A stretch of DNA of 64,000 bases, taken from NCBI RefSeq assembly GCF_040807025.1, contig NC_090942.1:71974487-72038486 (forward strand). Reading direction: 5' to 3'. The translations under genes and the position numbers were made by a program. Below the pieces are notes generated by a model that saw only the letters and a program-made list of their open reading frames with translations, did not search any database and was not told where the DNA came from. Below are positions 1-11,700 of this stretch, in pieces; within the stretch, counting starts at the first letter, position 1, and every line of letters starts with the position of its first letter. Source of the stretch: Struthio camelus (lineage: Eukaryota; Chordata; Aves; Struthioniformes; Struthionidae).

Positions 1-236
1 CTTCAGTTCTGAGATGAGTATAATACAATATAAGCTGCTCTTTATTTTGCTCAGTGAATGTAAATACATTCACTGATGAAACACGTCTGACTACGACAAA
101 CACTACGGTCCTGTCTTATATGGAAGAGGTATGACAGCAAGCATAAGCAGTGCCGGGCAAGATTTGAGACTGCCTGCAAAGCACCTACCAAAAACTGTTT
201 TTCTTATTCAGCAGACGTGCTAAGAGAGTGGACAAA

Positions 237-252
237 CCCCCCCCCCCCCCCC
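237..252. repeat. Poly-C tract (16 bp)
   Basis: An uninterrupted run of 16 cytosines. Such runs are prone to length error in assemblies and to slippage. No function is apparent. Confidence 0.95.
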
Positions 253-1897
253 ACCTCACTAACCCCAAACATCAAACGGGAATGCTGTATAGTTACTACT
301 AATCGCCCTTTCTTCCCAGCCCTCCTCAACCATCATGTACCTTAGGTTCGCAAGAAATAATGAGTTTAATAAGCACCCTTGTATACTACTGGAAGTTAAT
401 ATAACAAGTTTCTGACAGTTTTTCGGAGGATTCTTTCGAACCCTTAGCTTACAGATGCCTGAATATTTTCATTCTTTTTACCACCCTTCCTTCCCCACAA
501 CTGATACCTGTTTTATAAATAACAGAATAAGTAGGTAATAAACATACCACTGGCAGAGAGATTGAACGAGCTATGGATAATGCAGAAATGATGCAGAAAG
601 GCATACAAACAAGGCATTTGTATTAAACAGCATTTTGAGACTACTTTCTATATGAAAGCATCAAAGGAACATCACAAATGTGAATGAAGACATACCATTA
701 TATTGCATGAGCGAGTACTTTGCAACATAGAAGGAGACCCCATTTTTCAAAGGAGCTGACTTCTGTTGACTCCTTCTCCTGAGGACAGTAACACTTGGAT
801 ATTCAGCGGCAGTGCAAATCACTCTAAATCTCACCTACCTCAGAGCGTATGGCAAAGCAGGAAAACTGCCATTCGCCCCTCTAGTCCTCAGTCTTAGCTA
901 TATGAGTGTTCTTCTTGCAGAGAATTAAATGAGGGCAAGTTTTTCCTCAGCAGTCTTAATGGTGGCTGCCAATGGCAGCTCCTAGCTCTCATTTCATTTT
1001 GCATTCATATACCACAAATGCATGTACTGCCGTTTGGGAACTTGCACACTAGATTTTTAGCAAAACACAGGTTGAAAATCCTGTCCATTGTCTTGCCCCA
1101 TAATGCTGTTAGAAAAACTCGCTGTTTGACCACAGGAAAATTCCTACTGCTGATTGATTCTTAGGTCTGTTTGGCTGATTGTAATTCCCCAACCTACCCT
1201 TATGTGATTCACACCCATACATCTGCTCTAGCTTCAGCATATAATTGTTATCCCATACAGACAGCCCAGTATTTATTCAAACAAGGGTGCTGTTGTGTAT
1301 TTCTCCTATTTTTGCTTCTCTGAAATAAAGTAAATCAGTCATAATGCATTACATTGTATGCTTGTATTTGTATGTGGGAATAAAAACTAATTTTATTATC
1401 CTCTGAAAGGCAGCAGCTGATTACTAAGACAAAATAAATAAGGGAAGTATATTAAATAGAGTAGTGTATTTACATTAGCTAGAGATGGGGCATTCTAGGC
1501 TTCTCTAAAATACTATGGCTAATTTAAAAAGATGAGGATTTCAATTATTTTCCAACATCCTTTTTCATATTAGAAAACAAATATTTGCTGTCCTGCGGTT
1601 CTGTGGGTATATTTTAAAAAAAGGCCTAGGCCATGACTCTGATCCTGCAAGTCTTTGACTCCTATGTTATCTTTTTGTGCTGGGAGAAGCAGAAAAGATG
1701 CCTGCAGAATGAGCAAGTTGGTACTGCTTGGATTATCTTCATAAAAGGAGCTGAAGTGAGTTTAGAAAACATTTGTGCTCTGCCAGAGTCAGCTGATTTG
1801 GTGTTCAGCAGTTTGTGTGAACAGTTGTTTTATGGGTTCTTGGCTCAGGCATATGTTAGGACTTCAGGAGGGTTGAATGAACCCAAAATCTCAAGGC

Positions 1898-1917
1898 AAA
1901 AAAAAAAAAAAAAAAAA
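1898..1917. repeat. Poly-A tract (20 bp)
   Basis: An uninterrupted run of 20 adenines. It could be the tail of an old retroposed sequence, but no recognisable retrocopy lies upstream. Confidence 0.9.
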
Positions 1918-3546
1918 GACTCATTTTTGCTTGAAGATAGTTTTAAATAGCTAAATTTAGTTTTCTGGAAAATATTTTAAACGTATTTTTAGACTAATTT
2001 TAGCTTGCTTTATGAAAACAATCCAACAAGCAAGATATATGCTTCAAAGTCTAGGGGTGGCAGTTTGGATCTGACTAGGGGTGGCTTTTGGTTTAAGACG
2101 TTATACGGTAGGGATCAATTTTGTAACCCAACTTTTTAATGACAAGCTTAATGCCATCAAAGGTATGTGGTATCTGGATATGGAATTTGAGCTATTTTCA
2201 GTAAAATTTGTTGGGATAAAAGTATAGCATTGTTATTTCCCTGAAATATCAGTTCAGATTCACACCAAAAGGAATTAATAGATTTTACTCCTGATACCTT
2301 TGTGCTTCCTATTCCTGTTTTCCACAGTACTTGCAGTCAGACCCATGCCATATGAGGGTGATGTATTTGCTTGTATTACCCACTCAGATTACAGCTCTGA
2401 ATAAACATCCAGTAACTATATTTCCTCTCAAACTCACATCCCTTCCTGTACTTCAACTCTGAGTTTCTCAAACGGGGTCAAACCAGCCATTGGCACTCCT
2501 GAGACCAAGAGACTCATGTATGCAGTGAATTGAAAGCTTGCGTATAAAACCACGAAAGCAAGTTTTATCTGGAATCTTCTGTGTTGTCACTAAGTTCTGT
2601 GGTGGTAAATCAGTGAGGGGAATAAGTAAATTTAGTTAGCAATTCCACTGTAAAGCAGAAAGGATAAAAACGTCCAGCAGATTAGCTGTGGCTTTGACCG
2701 GAAGAGCTGATGAGATGGCAGAAGAGAAAGGTAACAGAAAAAGCAAATTTAGATATCAAAGCCTGGTTAGAACCCACAGGGCAGAAGCCTGAAGGCCTTC
2801 AGGAGGTTAAGGTTCACTTCAGTTATCACAGTGAACAAAACATTTCACTTCTAAGCAACCAACTCGCACTCAGCTACAGTCAGCAGTGTCTGTAAGTTAT
2901 CATCTGACAATTGTTTAATGGAATATGTGAAATAAGTCTGTTTTTCAGTAGAATAAAATGAACGTACTAACGCATAACATTACTTTTCCACCAGTGCGTT
3001 TTAACTCTCACAGGAGAAGAAAAGTTGTTCAGCTGATAGGATTCATCTGTCTTTGGTCTCTCAAGAGATGCTGTCAACAAGAGGGCTTTCTGATACTTTT
3101 GAAGGTTTTTTTTTAATATGACAAGTTAAATGATGGCACATTTTGGTCTTTCAGGTTGGCAATGATTTGATTAATGATCCACAGATGGAAAACTCTGTTG
3201 CTCTTGCCAACTGTAGTAGCTGGCCCATTCCTGGGTGCAGGGTGGCTTTTTAATGCATTCATTTTTTTGATGGGCTGATACACTACAACGTAAAAAGTTA
3301 AGCGAAATTACTCGTAGTATTCCTGCAGGTTCCTTGTTATTAGTCTCCAAATTCTACTCCTATTTCTTCCCTCACAGATGTGTTCTTGGTTATTTGTTCA
3401 GTGCTTTGAATAGGTAAGATATTACATGTATATTAGTGGTTATAATACTATACTCATGAATTATTTTTAGTACTGTTTTATTATTCACTCAAATAGACTT
3501 GGTGAAGTCTTCAGATCTGCTAGCGTGATCTGGGGTTTTGTCTCTA

Positions 3547-3617
3547 ATTGCACTAAAACTTTCCATATATTTGTATAAGCCTTATGAAAGTTCTATTCAG
3601 GAACAATCATGATACTT
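3547..3617 (+). repeat. 71-bp direct repeat, copy A
   Basis: Nearly identical to 6040-6111: hand alignment gives three substitutions and one 1-base indel. The similarity starts and ends abruptly. The two copies lie about 2.5 kb apart on the same strand and bracket a CR1 copy. Confidence 0.9.
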
Positions 3618-4227
3618 GTATCTAAGACTGTTAAGTAGTCAGAATGTTCAAGGGTTTTGCGGGAGCTGTGAAGTGCTGCTAGTTCTGCTTTCTTTAAGGA
3701 AAATGACATTTTCGGTCTGCCAGAAACATTCCGCTCCAAACTTTGCATTTGATGATATTACCACACAGGTCTCAGCAGACCAAGAGTGCCCTAACTATTT
3801 CAGGCAATTGGTCTGAGATGTCTGATGCTTTCTTTGGATTTACTGCCTCCACAAGATGAAGCAACCTAAGTCTGCAAAACATAAGCACACTTAATTTTTT
3901 TTTAGTAAAGATTAAGATCGAGGTTTTTGGTATAAAACCAGGAAAAAAATTACAAGTAGAAACATCTACAGAATACAATTCTAGCCCAAATATAAAAACT
4001 GAACACCCCTACTTGCTCAGATGCTCTTACCATGAGTTCCTAAAACATGTTCTCACATTCAGAGCCAAGTATTCAGTTTCCATAGAGATAGAGTACTTTC
4101 CAGATAAAGGAAGGAGGTTAACTACTTTGTGACTTCTCCTTCTATCATCCCATAGCTATTTCCTCGGAGTTGGACTTTGGCATTAAACTTTAATGGACCC
4201 TGATGGATCTGAAGGGGTCTACCTATC

Positions 4228-5422
4228 TTGGGAACTTGTGACTGTAGTAGTCAGCATGGATTCACCAAAGTGAAATCATGCTTAACCAACCTGATAGCTT
4301 TCTCTGATGGGACAACTGGCTGGATAGATGAGGGGAGAGCAGCGGATGTTGTCTACCTGGACTTCAGCAAGGCTTTTGATACTGTCTCCCATAACATTCT
4401 CCTAGGCAAGCCCAGGAAGTGCAGGCTGCATGAGTGGGCGGTGAGGTCGATTGAGAACTGGCTGAATGGCAGGACTCAGAGGATTGTGATCAATGGCATA
4501 GAGTCTAGTTGGAGGCCTGTAGCTAGCGGTGTCCCCCAGGGGTCAGTACTGGGTCCAGTCTTGTTTAACTTATTCATCAGTGACCTGGATGAAGGGACAG
4601 AGTGCACCCTCAGCAAGTTTGCTGATGATACAAATCTGGGAGGAGTGGCTGATACACCAGAGGGCTCTGCTGCCATTCAGAAGGACCTCGACAGGCTGGA
4701 GAGGTGGGCGGAGAGGAACCTCATGAAATTCAACATAGGCAAGTGCAGGGTCCTGCATCTAGGGAGGAATAACCCCATACACCAGTACAGGCAGGGGGCT
4801 GACCTGCTGGAAAGCAGCTCTGCGGAGAAGGACATGAGGGTCCTGGTGGACAAGTCAACCCACAAGCCAGCAATGTGCCCTTGTGGCCAAGAAGGCAAAT
4901 GATATCCTGGCTTGTATTAGGAAGAGCATTGCCAGCAGGTCGAGGGAGGTGATGCTCCCCCTCTCCTCAGCCCTGGTGAGGCCTCACCTGGAGTACTGTG
5001 TCCAGTTCTGGGCTCCCCAGTTCAAGAGGGACATGATACTCCTGGAGCGAGTCCAGCAAAGGGCTACTAAGATGATGGAGGGACTGGAACATCTCTCCTA
5101 TGAGGAAAGGCTGAGGGAGCTGGGACTCTTCAGCTTGGAGAAGAGAAGACTGAAGGGGGATGTGATCAATATGTGTAAGTATCTGAAGAGAGGCTGTCAA
5201 CAGGATGGGGCCAGACTCTTCTCGGTGATGCCCAGCAATAGGACAAGAGGTGACGGGTACAAACTGAAACACAGGAAGTTCTGTCTGAATATGAGGAAAA
5301 ACTTCTTTCCTGTGAGGGTGACGGAGCACTGGCACAGGCTGCCCAGAGAGGTGGTGGAGTCTCCATCCTTGGAGATATTCAAAAGCCATCTGGTCACTGC
5401 AATCCTGTGCAGTGTGCTCTAG
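4228..5422 (+). pseudogene. CR1 ORF2 reverse-transcriptase fragment, one frameshift
   Basis: Two overlapping open frames together cover the palm and C-terminal part of a CR1 reverse transcriptase. The first (4228-4902) shows motif [13 protein letters not shown], near residues 44-55, the [12 protein letters not shown] block near 103-114, and the catalytic FADD at 131-134 (bases 4618-4629). The second frame (4883-5422) continues with the CR1 C-terminal region, for example [23 protein letters not shown] single indel at about 4850-4900 separates them. The endonuclease domain and the N-terminal reverse-transcriptase part are missing, so this is a dead fragment, not a host gene. Confidence 0.88.
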
Positions 5423-5505
5423 ATGACACTGCTTGAGCAGGGGGGTTGGACTAGATGACTTCCAAAGGTCCCTTTCAACCTCAACCATTCTGCGATTCTG
5501 TGACT
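4230..5505 (+). mobile_element. CR1 LINE, 5'-truncated, sense strand
   Basis: The 3' half of a CR1 non-LTR retrotransposon. It contains the reverse-transcriptase part of ORF2 and the typical 3' end, with the phrase ggttggactagatgact at about 5444 and an octamer-like tail (ATTCTGCG ATTCTGTG) just before 5505. The left edge falls within the reverse-transcriptase domain, as expected for a copy truncated during target-primed insertion. The exact left end is uncertain by some tens of bases, and no target-site duplication is obvious. It is the best preserved CR1 copy in the window. Confidence 0.92.
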
Positions 5506-7164
5506 TCTTCCTGGTTCACCCTCATTCAGTTGATGGGCTTGTAAGTGTGTAAGCAAAGATGATAGCTTTACCTGGAATCAAGTGATACAGCTGTCTCAAG
5601 ATTATGTCTGCCTCTATTTTTATCCAGTCTGAAAGCCAGCCACTTCTAGCCTAAATCTAAACTTCTTTTTTCATATAGAGCTATTAATACACTCATTCTA
5701 AATGTTATGCAAAACCTAGGTCACATTCATAAATAAATAAGATTCATATATAAATATGATTTTGATTTTTGCATTCTGTAGCGATTGCAGATGATGCATT
5801 ACTAGTACAGATTAGCTTGGAAATGTACAGACACGTCTATGAGATGAACTAATGCCTCCCTCCAACTCATCAACCTGTTGCTGTGTCACCATCAAGAAAC
5901 AAAAGAAATAATTATACTCCAAGAAAAGAAATAATTATACTCCTCTTGGAATCCAAATCTGTATTTTGGATGACATGAGCATATGACTTGCAACTCCAAA
6001 CCTGAACATCTGCTGGAAACACAGCTCACAAGTATCTTCATTGCACTAAAAACTTTCCATGTATTTGTATAAGCCTTATGAAAGTTCTACTCAGGAATAA
6101 TCATGATACTTTTTAATCATTTTGGCTTCTCTGCTGTTGCATATTTTAGAACATTTTATTTATATATTTTTTTCAGTTATTTGGAGTCGTACAATCATTG
6201 TGCATCTTGGGGCAATAATCTTTGTTCCTCTAAATTTCAATAAAACCGAAATCTTTGCAGCTCTCCCTGGCATGTCTCATACCTGTAAAAGCAGTGCCAG
6301 TTTCTTCTACCATCAATGCTATTAACTTCTTTCAAAGTTTGATTCTGGCAAAAAACAAAAACCCACAATTGAAGTTACTCCAAGCATAATACAATGAGCC
6401 AAATTAATCCATGATCTAATACTGATGACATTAATGGATTCAGTCCAGAGACAAATGTAGCCTTATTTTGTTTTGAAACGGAACATATTTTCAAATCCCA
6501 GAATAATATTTGTTTAAAAGTTCTTTATGCCCTTAGGGCAGAGATAATTGTATGAATTTGTTGTCTATGCAAAGAAATTGTATCTAGTGTTTTTCTAAAT
6601 AACACCAGAATTTGCTGTATATGAACACTATTTCTTATTTCTTAATAGTCTCTGTTTTCAAATTTACCTACTTTTTGGTGTGTCCTAAAAGAGAAAGATG
6701 GCCTAATACATAATACTTTCAATTTAAAAAATTGTTCTACCCTTTCACATTTAATTTATTGTATAAATAGCAGTAGAAAAACATTGCTATGTTCTAGTGC
6801 TCTGCAATGCCCAGCTTGCTCTGATAAACCAGCCAACAGCGTGTGGTATGGTGAAGAGAGAGGTTTACAGTCAAGTTACAAACTAAGCTTAATTTTTCAA
6901 AGATTTTGTTATCTTACATCCTGGCTCGGTACTGCTAACAGTGAAGGGCTCATAAAATTTAGCAGCGGAGCATTAAGCGCTTCTGAGGAATGAGGTCAGT
7001 GCTAGATTATAAAGTATGTATAGGTAACTGCTCCCAGTCCTCTGACATGCAATGATTTGCCTTAGAAAAGAACACAATTTTGGAACCTGCTCTTACTCTA
7101 AAAGGCTGAGAACACATATGTACGGTGCACACAGAGGAAACCATAATTCAAACATTCAAAGGAA
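5506..7164. other. Intergenic spacer between two CR1 copies
   Basis: AT-rich unique-looking DNA. It holds copy B of the 71-bp direct repeat and a small tandem duplication near 5902-5943, in which AAGAAATAATTATACTCC occurs twice. No gene is recognisable; the short open frames here are unremarkable. Confidence 0.6.
6040..6111 (+). repeat. 71-bp direct repeat, copy B
   Basis: Second copy of the element at 3547-3617, in the same orientation and about 94 percent identical by hand count. Flanking sequences on both sides do not match those of copy A. Confidence 0.9.
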
Positions 7165-8705
7165 ATAGAGTCATAAAATCATGTAGGCTGGAATGAAACT
7201 CCAGAGGTAACTCTGTCCAACCTCCTGCTTAAAGGAGGGCTAACTTAGACCAGGTTGTTTAGGGACGTGTAGAGACTAGGTTTTGACTGTCTCCAAGAAT
7301 GGGGATTTCACAGCCTCTCTGGGCACATGTTCTAGTATTTCACTGCCCTTGTGGTGAATTTTTTCCCCTTGCAGCTGCTTGGAATTTCATATGCCTGTTG
7401 CTTCTCATCGCTCCACAGTGCACTGCTGAGAAGAGTCCGGCTCTGTCTTCTCTACACTCTTTTATAGATAGTTACAGACAGCAATTAGATACCTCCTTTG
7501 CTTTCTCTTCCTAAGGATGAATGAACCCAGCTCTCTCAGACACAACTTGTACAGCTGAATGTCTAATCATCTGACTAATCACATACGATCAATCATCTCA
7601 GTGGCCTTCCACTGGACTTACTCCAGTATGTCAATGTCTTTCTTGTGCCAGGAGCCTCAAACTGGACACAGTACTCCAGTTCTGGTCTCACAAGTACCAA
7701 ACAGTGCGTAAGAATAACTTCCCTGTGACCTGCTGGCTATGTTCTTCCTAATATAGCCCAGGTTGTGATCGGCCTCCTTCACAGCAAGGTATACTGCTGG
7801 TCCATGGTTCTTGTCGTCCACCTAGACTCCCAGATCCTCTTCTGCAAAGCTGCTTTCTAGGCAGTTGGCACCCAGCATGTCATGTAGCAATGCGGTTATT
7901 CCATCCTCGATGCAAGACTGTACTTGCCTTTGTTGAACTTCATGAGTCTCCATTCAGCTCATCTCTCCAACCTGTCAAGGTTCTTCTGAATAGCAGCCCC
8001 GTCCTTCAGTGTATTGACTGCTTTCCCCTGCCATGTTTGGGATCATTCGCAAACTTGCTGAAAAGTGCACTCTAACCCATTCTCCAGGTTGTTAATAAAG
8101 TCATTATGCAGTATTGGCCCCAGTACTGATTCCTGAGGGATGCTCCTGGTAACCAGCTGCCAATTGGACTTTGTACCACTGATCACAACCCCATTTGCCC
8201 AACAGTCCAGCCAATTTTTCACCCACCTATCCACTTATCCAGTTCATTGCTCACCATTTTGGCTCTAAGGATACTATGGGAGACCATATCAAAGGCGTTG
8301 CTGAGGTCGAAGTACAGAACATCCACTGCTCTCCCCTCATCCACATACCCAATCACCTCATCACAGGTCTGTCAGGCATAATTTGTCCTTGATAAATCTA
8401 TACTGACTGTTCCCAATCACCCTGTTGTCCTTCATCATCTGGAAACAGCTCTCTAACCTGCTCAGTAACACAGGTACGGCTGACTGGCCTGCAATTCCCT
8501 GGATCCTCCTCTTGTCCTTCTTGAAGATGGGTGTGATGTTTACCTTTTTCCAGTCATCAAGACCCTCTCCTGATCCCCACAACCTTTGAAGGTGATAGAA
8601 AGCAGCCTTGCAATGACATTGACATGCTCCCTTGGCACCTCGAGATGCCTTCTGTCTGGTCCCATGGACTTGTGTATGTCCAATTCACTTAAGTACTGCT
8701 AGGAT
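7165..8705 (-). mobile_element. CR1 LINE remnant, antisense strand
   Basis: Read on the minus strand this is a CR1 element whose 3' end lies near 7165. The reversed end reads tcataaaatcatgtaggctg, followed by the usual CR1 3' region. Minus-strand frames at 8361-8582 (DDWKKVNITPIFKKDK) and 8043-8234 (ESVLGPILHNDFINNLENG) match blocks of the CR1 reverse transcriptase but are broken by stops and frameshifts. The 5' side is lost near 8705. It is more decayed than the copy at 4230 and extends further 5' into the finger region. Confidence 0.88.
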
Positions 8706-11700
8706 AATTGGACTAAGGTTGTCTATTATTGTTTATTTTCAGAGGTTGTCTGAATTACTTTAGCCTTTTAGAACAACAAGTATAAATATCTTGCAGTGTG
8801 AGAATACCTTCCAAGTGAAAACATCAAAGCAGCTTACAACTATGAACTAACTCAGCTGAAGCTCATTCCTAAAAAATTATATTACACAGTTGGATAATCT
8901 CAGAGAGAGATATTTAGAGAACAAGAATTTTACTGAACTCAGTTTCCTAGAAAGTAAATGAACTGCCAGGCGATTTTAATTCTCCTCTAGCAAATCTTTT
9001 ATAATCTAATTCACTTTCATGATGAGTTAAAATTCTTTTTGCAGGGTTAAATGCTTTTTTAGCTAGCCTGAATTATCAAGTGGTTTGGATTTGAGGCTTG
9101 AAAAGAGGTAGGGAAAGAATATTATGTTATTGCTAGATGTTCCTCCTCCTCTACAGTGCAGTCGTACTTTAATCAGTCTAGAGAATGAAGCTGCTGGCTG
9201 AGAAAGAAAATACAGAAATGGCTTATTTAACCCATAACTTGGCACTAATAACTCGGTAGTTTCCCTTCATCTTGGTTACAAAAACTTGGGAACAAAGCAT
9301 GGGAACAGACTTGTGTATCTCTCTTCCTCTCCATTTCTCCTTCCCCTGTCTCCCCTATTAACACTGCAAGATAGTTCATTCCTTTCCATCCCACCAAGTC
9401 TTGTGTCAGCTGCTATGATGCTTCTCACTGGTCTTTGCTTCTTCAATAAATGCATACAGTAGATACTGGCTTAACTGAATATAGTCAATCCCAGTACAGG
9501 ATTTGGAACGCATGCAGTCCATCCTCTCTAGGTGAGTTCCCTACATTCACTCTGTCAAGGTTTCCCCAGCTGTGTCTTTACCCTACATATTCCAGCCTGT
9601 GTCCCAAATATGGATATATTTACTTTGCCTTCCCTTATTTTCTGAGGGTTAACTTTAGCAAATGTCTGTATTCAGAGAAGTGTTGGGGAATATCTGGTAC
9701 TAAAACTTGGGAAGCATTCCGTTTTTTTGGTTGGTTTTTGTTTTAATCACTTCTTCAATTGTTGCTCCCTTGGCTTTGCAGTGGTTCAGCTTTTCGGTGA
9801 AACCACTTGCTGCTTTATTGGTCTCCTCCCTATCTGCCCAGCACTGACAACTTTTTCCTTTCAAAAGGAGAAATGGAAATAGAAGACTGAGTACGAGAGA
9901 AGATGTTACAGCAAAGATAAACAATTTTTCATTTTCCTCATTGGTTTTGTCCCTTTACAGTTGGTGCATGCTCTGAACACGCCTGATCCCTGCCCTCCAG
10001 TCAGAGGGAAAGGCTCCTAGGGTTTAACTTGCAGGTAGACGTGCACGGATTAGGGACAAAAGTCTTCCCGGAAGAGTAAATCTTCTTGGGATGCTGACAT
10101 GCAGGTGATGATTAAAGTGATCTTACATCTGACCTCACCTGTCAGGGAAAGGAAAAAAGGTACAAATCCCACTATGAGGCATATAATTGGACTCAGAGCT
10201 AAACCTCCCATTCCTCCTCCTATCCAGCTTTCCTGCTAAACCTCTGTCATTTATCTTCTCTTGCTGCTGCCTCAAATTCCTCTTCACGCTCTTCCCAGTA
10301 CCTCTACAGCCCATTTCCAGGTCTAATCCCATTTCCCTCTCCTCACACACACAAGTATACTATCATGCACACCCAACAGAAGAGCTTCTGTGGCCCAGCC
10401 CTCACCTTCCCTAGACCTATGTTAAAAGAACTTATACGAAACTAGAAACCGTATGGCCACCTGCTGTGAAAGACTGATAATAGGCAGGACTACTTGACTT
10501 CAAACACACACTGTTCCATTACTTGTGAAATATGATTACATCTGCTCTTTATCTTTCATCTGGTTACTCAGTGATAATTGACTGCTCAAGGCTGGCACTC
10601 AATTTTAATTATCCCCCCAGTGAAAACACAGCGACAGGCTCTGCAATTGCTCTCATATCTGCACACAGCATCCGTAACGCAGTATCCTTCCACAAAGAGT
10701 AAATCCTTTTTTTTCGCCATAAATTAGCTGTACAAATTACTAAGGTATATTTCTCCAAAGAAAAACTTTGTTAACAGAGATAAAGATGCCTACAGATCAA
10801 AATGAATGTTTTAAATCTGCAATATATTAGAATAGCTTAGATTCAAAGTCCTCTAACAAATGGCTGCCCTGTTGCCTTCTCTAGTGGCACAGGTAAATTT
10901 CCATTTCCCTGTTTAGCACAATTCATTTCAGAGAACTAAGCATCTAGTAACTTCCTTAGTACTGTGTCAACAAAGTGGCTACACAGAAGCTGAAATAAGC
11001 ATCAACATGTCATCTCACTACCATCCAGAATTGCTAATACACTAATAGATATGTAAGGAGCTCCACTTAGTGGCAAGAGAAGACATTTTCAACAACAGTG
11101 TCTAGCATGGGCGGAAGACATCTCTGAAATGTAAATATGTATACTAAACACTCTCTACTTAATTCAATCTCTGCGTGACTCATTTTAATCAAAGCACTAG
11201 AATCGTGACCTTTCACTAGGATAGCTTTATTCATGTTCAGTAACAATTTCTGAGAAAATTCAATCACTGGCTGTGGAAAGATGTTGTTTAATCAAGCAGA
11301 CACTCTGAATTATAAATGATAAGTGAAAGCGAGTTTTGCCCAGGTGCTTTATAATCTATGACTGACATACTTGTTATTCTGTTCAGTAATGGGGATTAAT
11401 CTGTATAATTACAAGATCCTGATTACTTCCTGAATGAAGTTGGGGTTGATGAATATTTACTTTAGATAACTCCCCAAGACAGTTATTTGGATAATAAATA
11501 GATAAATAAACATGAAACTTTGAATAAAAATTTTTTTGCAATTTTTTTTTTTTTTGCTTTGTAACACTATTCGATATATAATCCCCTTGGCTGAAAAAAA
11601 TCAAAAACCCTCAATATTTTTATTTCCTGCTTGCTAGGCTTTCTTTCATTAGTAAGTAACTCCTTCTCCTACCTTTGCTTCTTTTTCTCTATTCTTTTTT

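Larger units (their letters stand above)
1..3546. other. Gene-free AT-rich intergenic DNA upstream of STRAP
   Basis: No open frame here looks like a protein: the longest, at 1633-1950 on +, ends in a lysine run encoded by a poly-A tract and has no recognisable domain. I see no tRNA, snRNA or transposon signature. In other vertebrates the neighbour on this side is EPS8, transcribed away from STRAP, so this may be EPS8 promoter or 5'-intron sequence. That is inference from synteny; no EPS8 coding exon is visible. Confidence 0.6.

Noticed and set aside
1633..1950. 105-codon plus-strand frame
   Set aside because: Its end is a lysine run from a poly-A tract, the rest has no domain and low coding character, and no splice or poly(A) context supports a gene.
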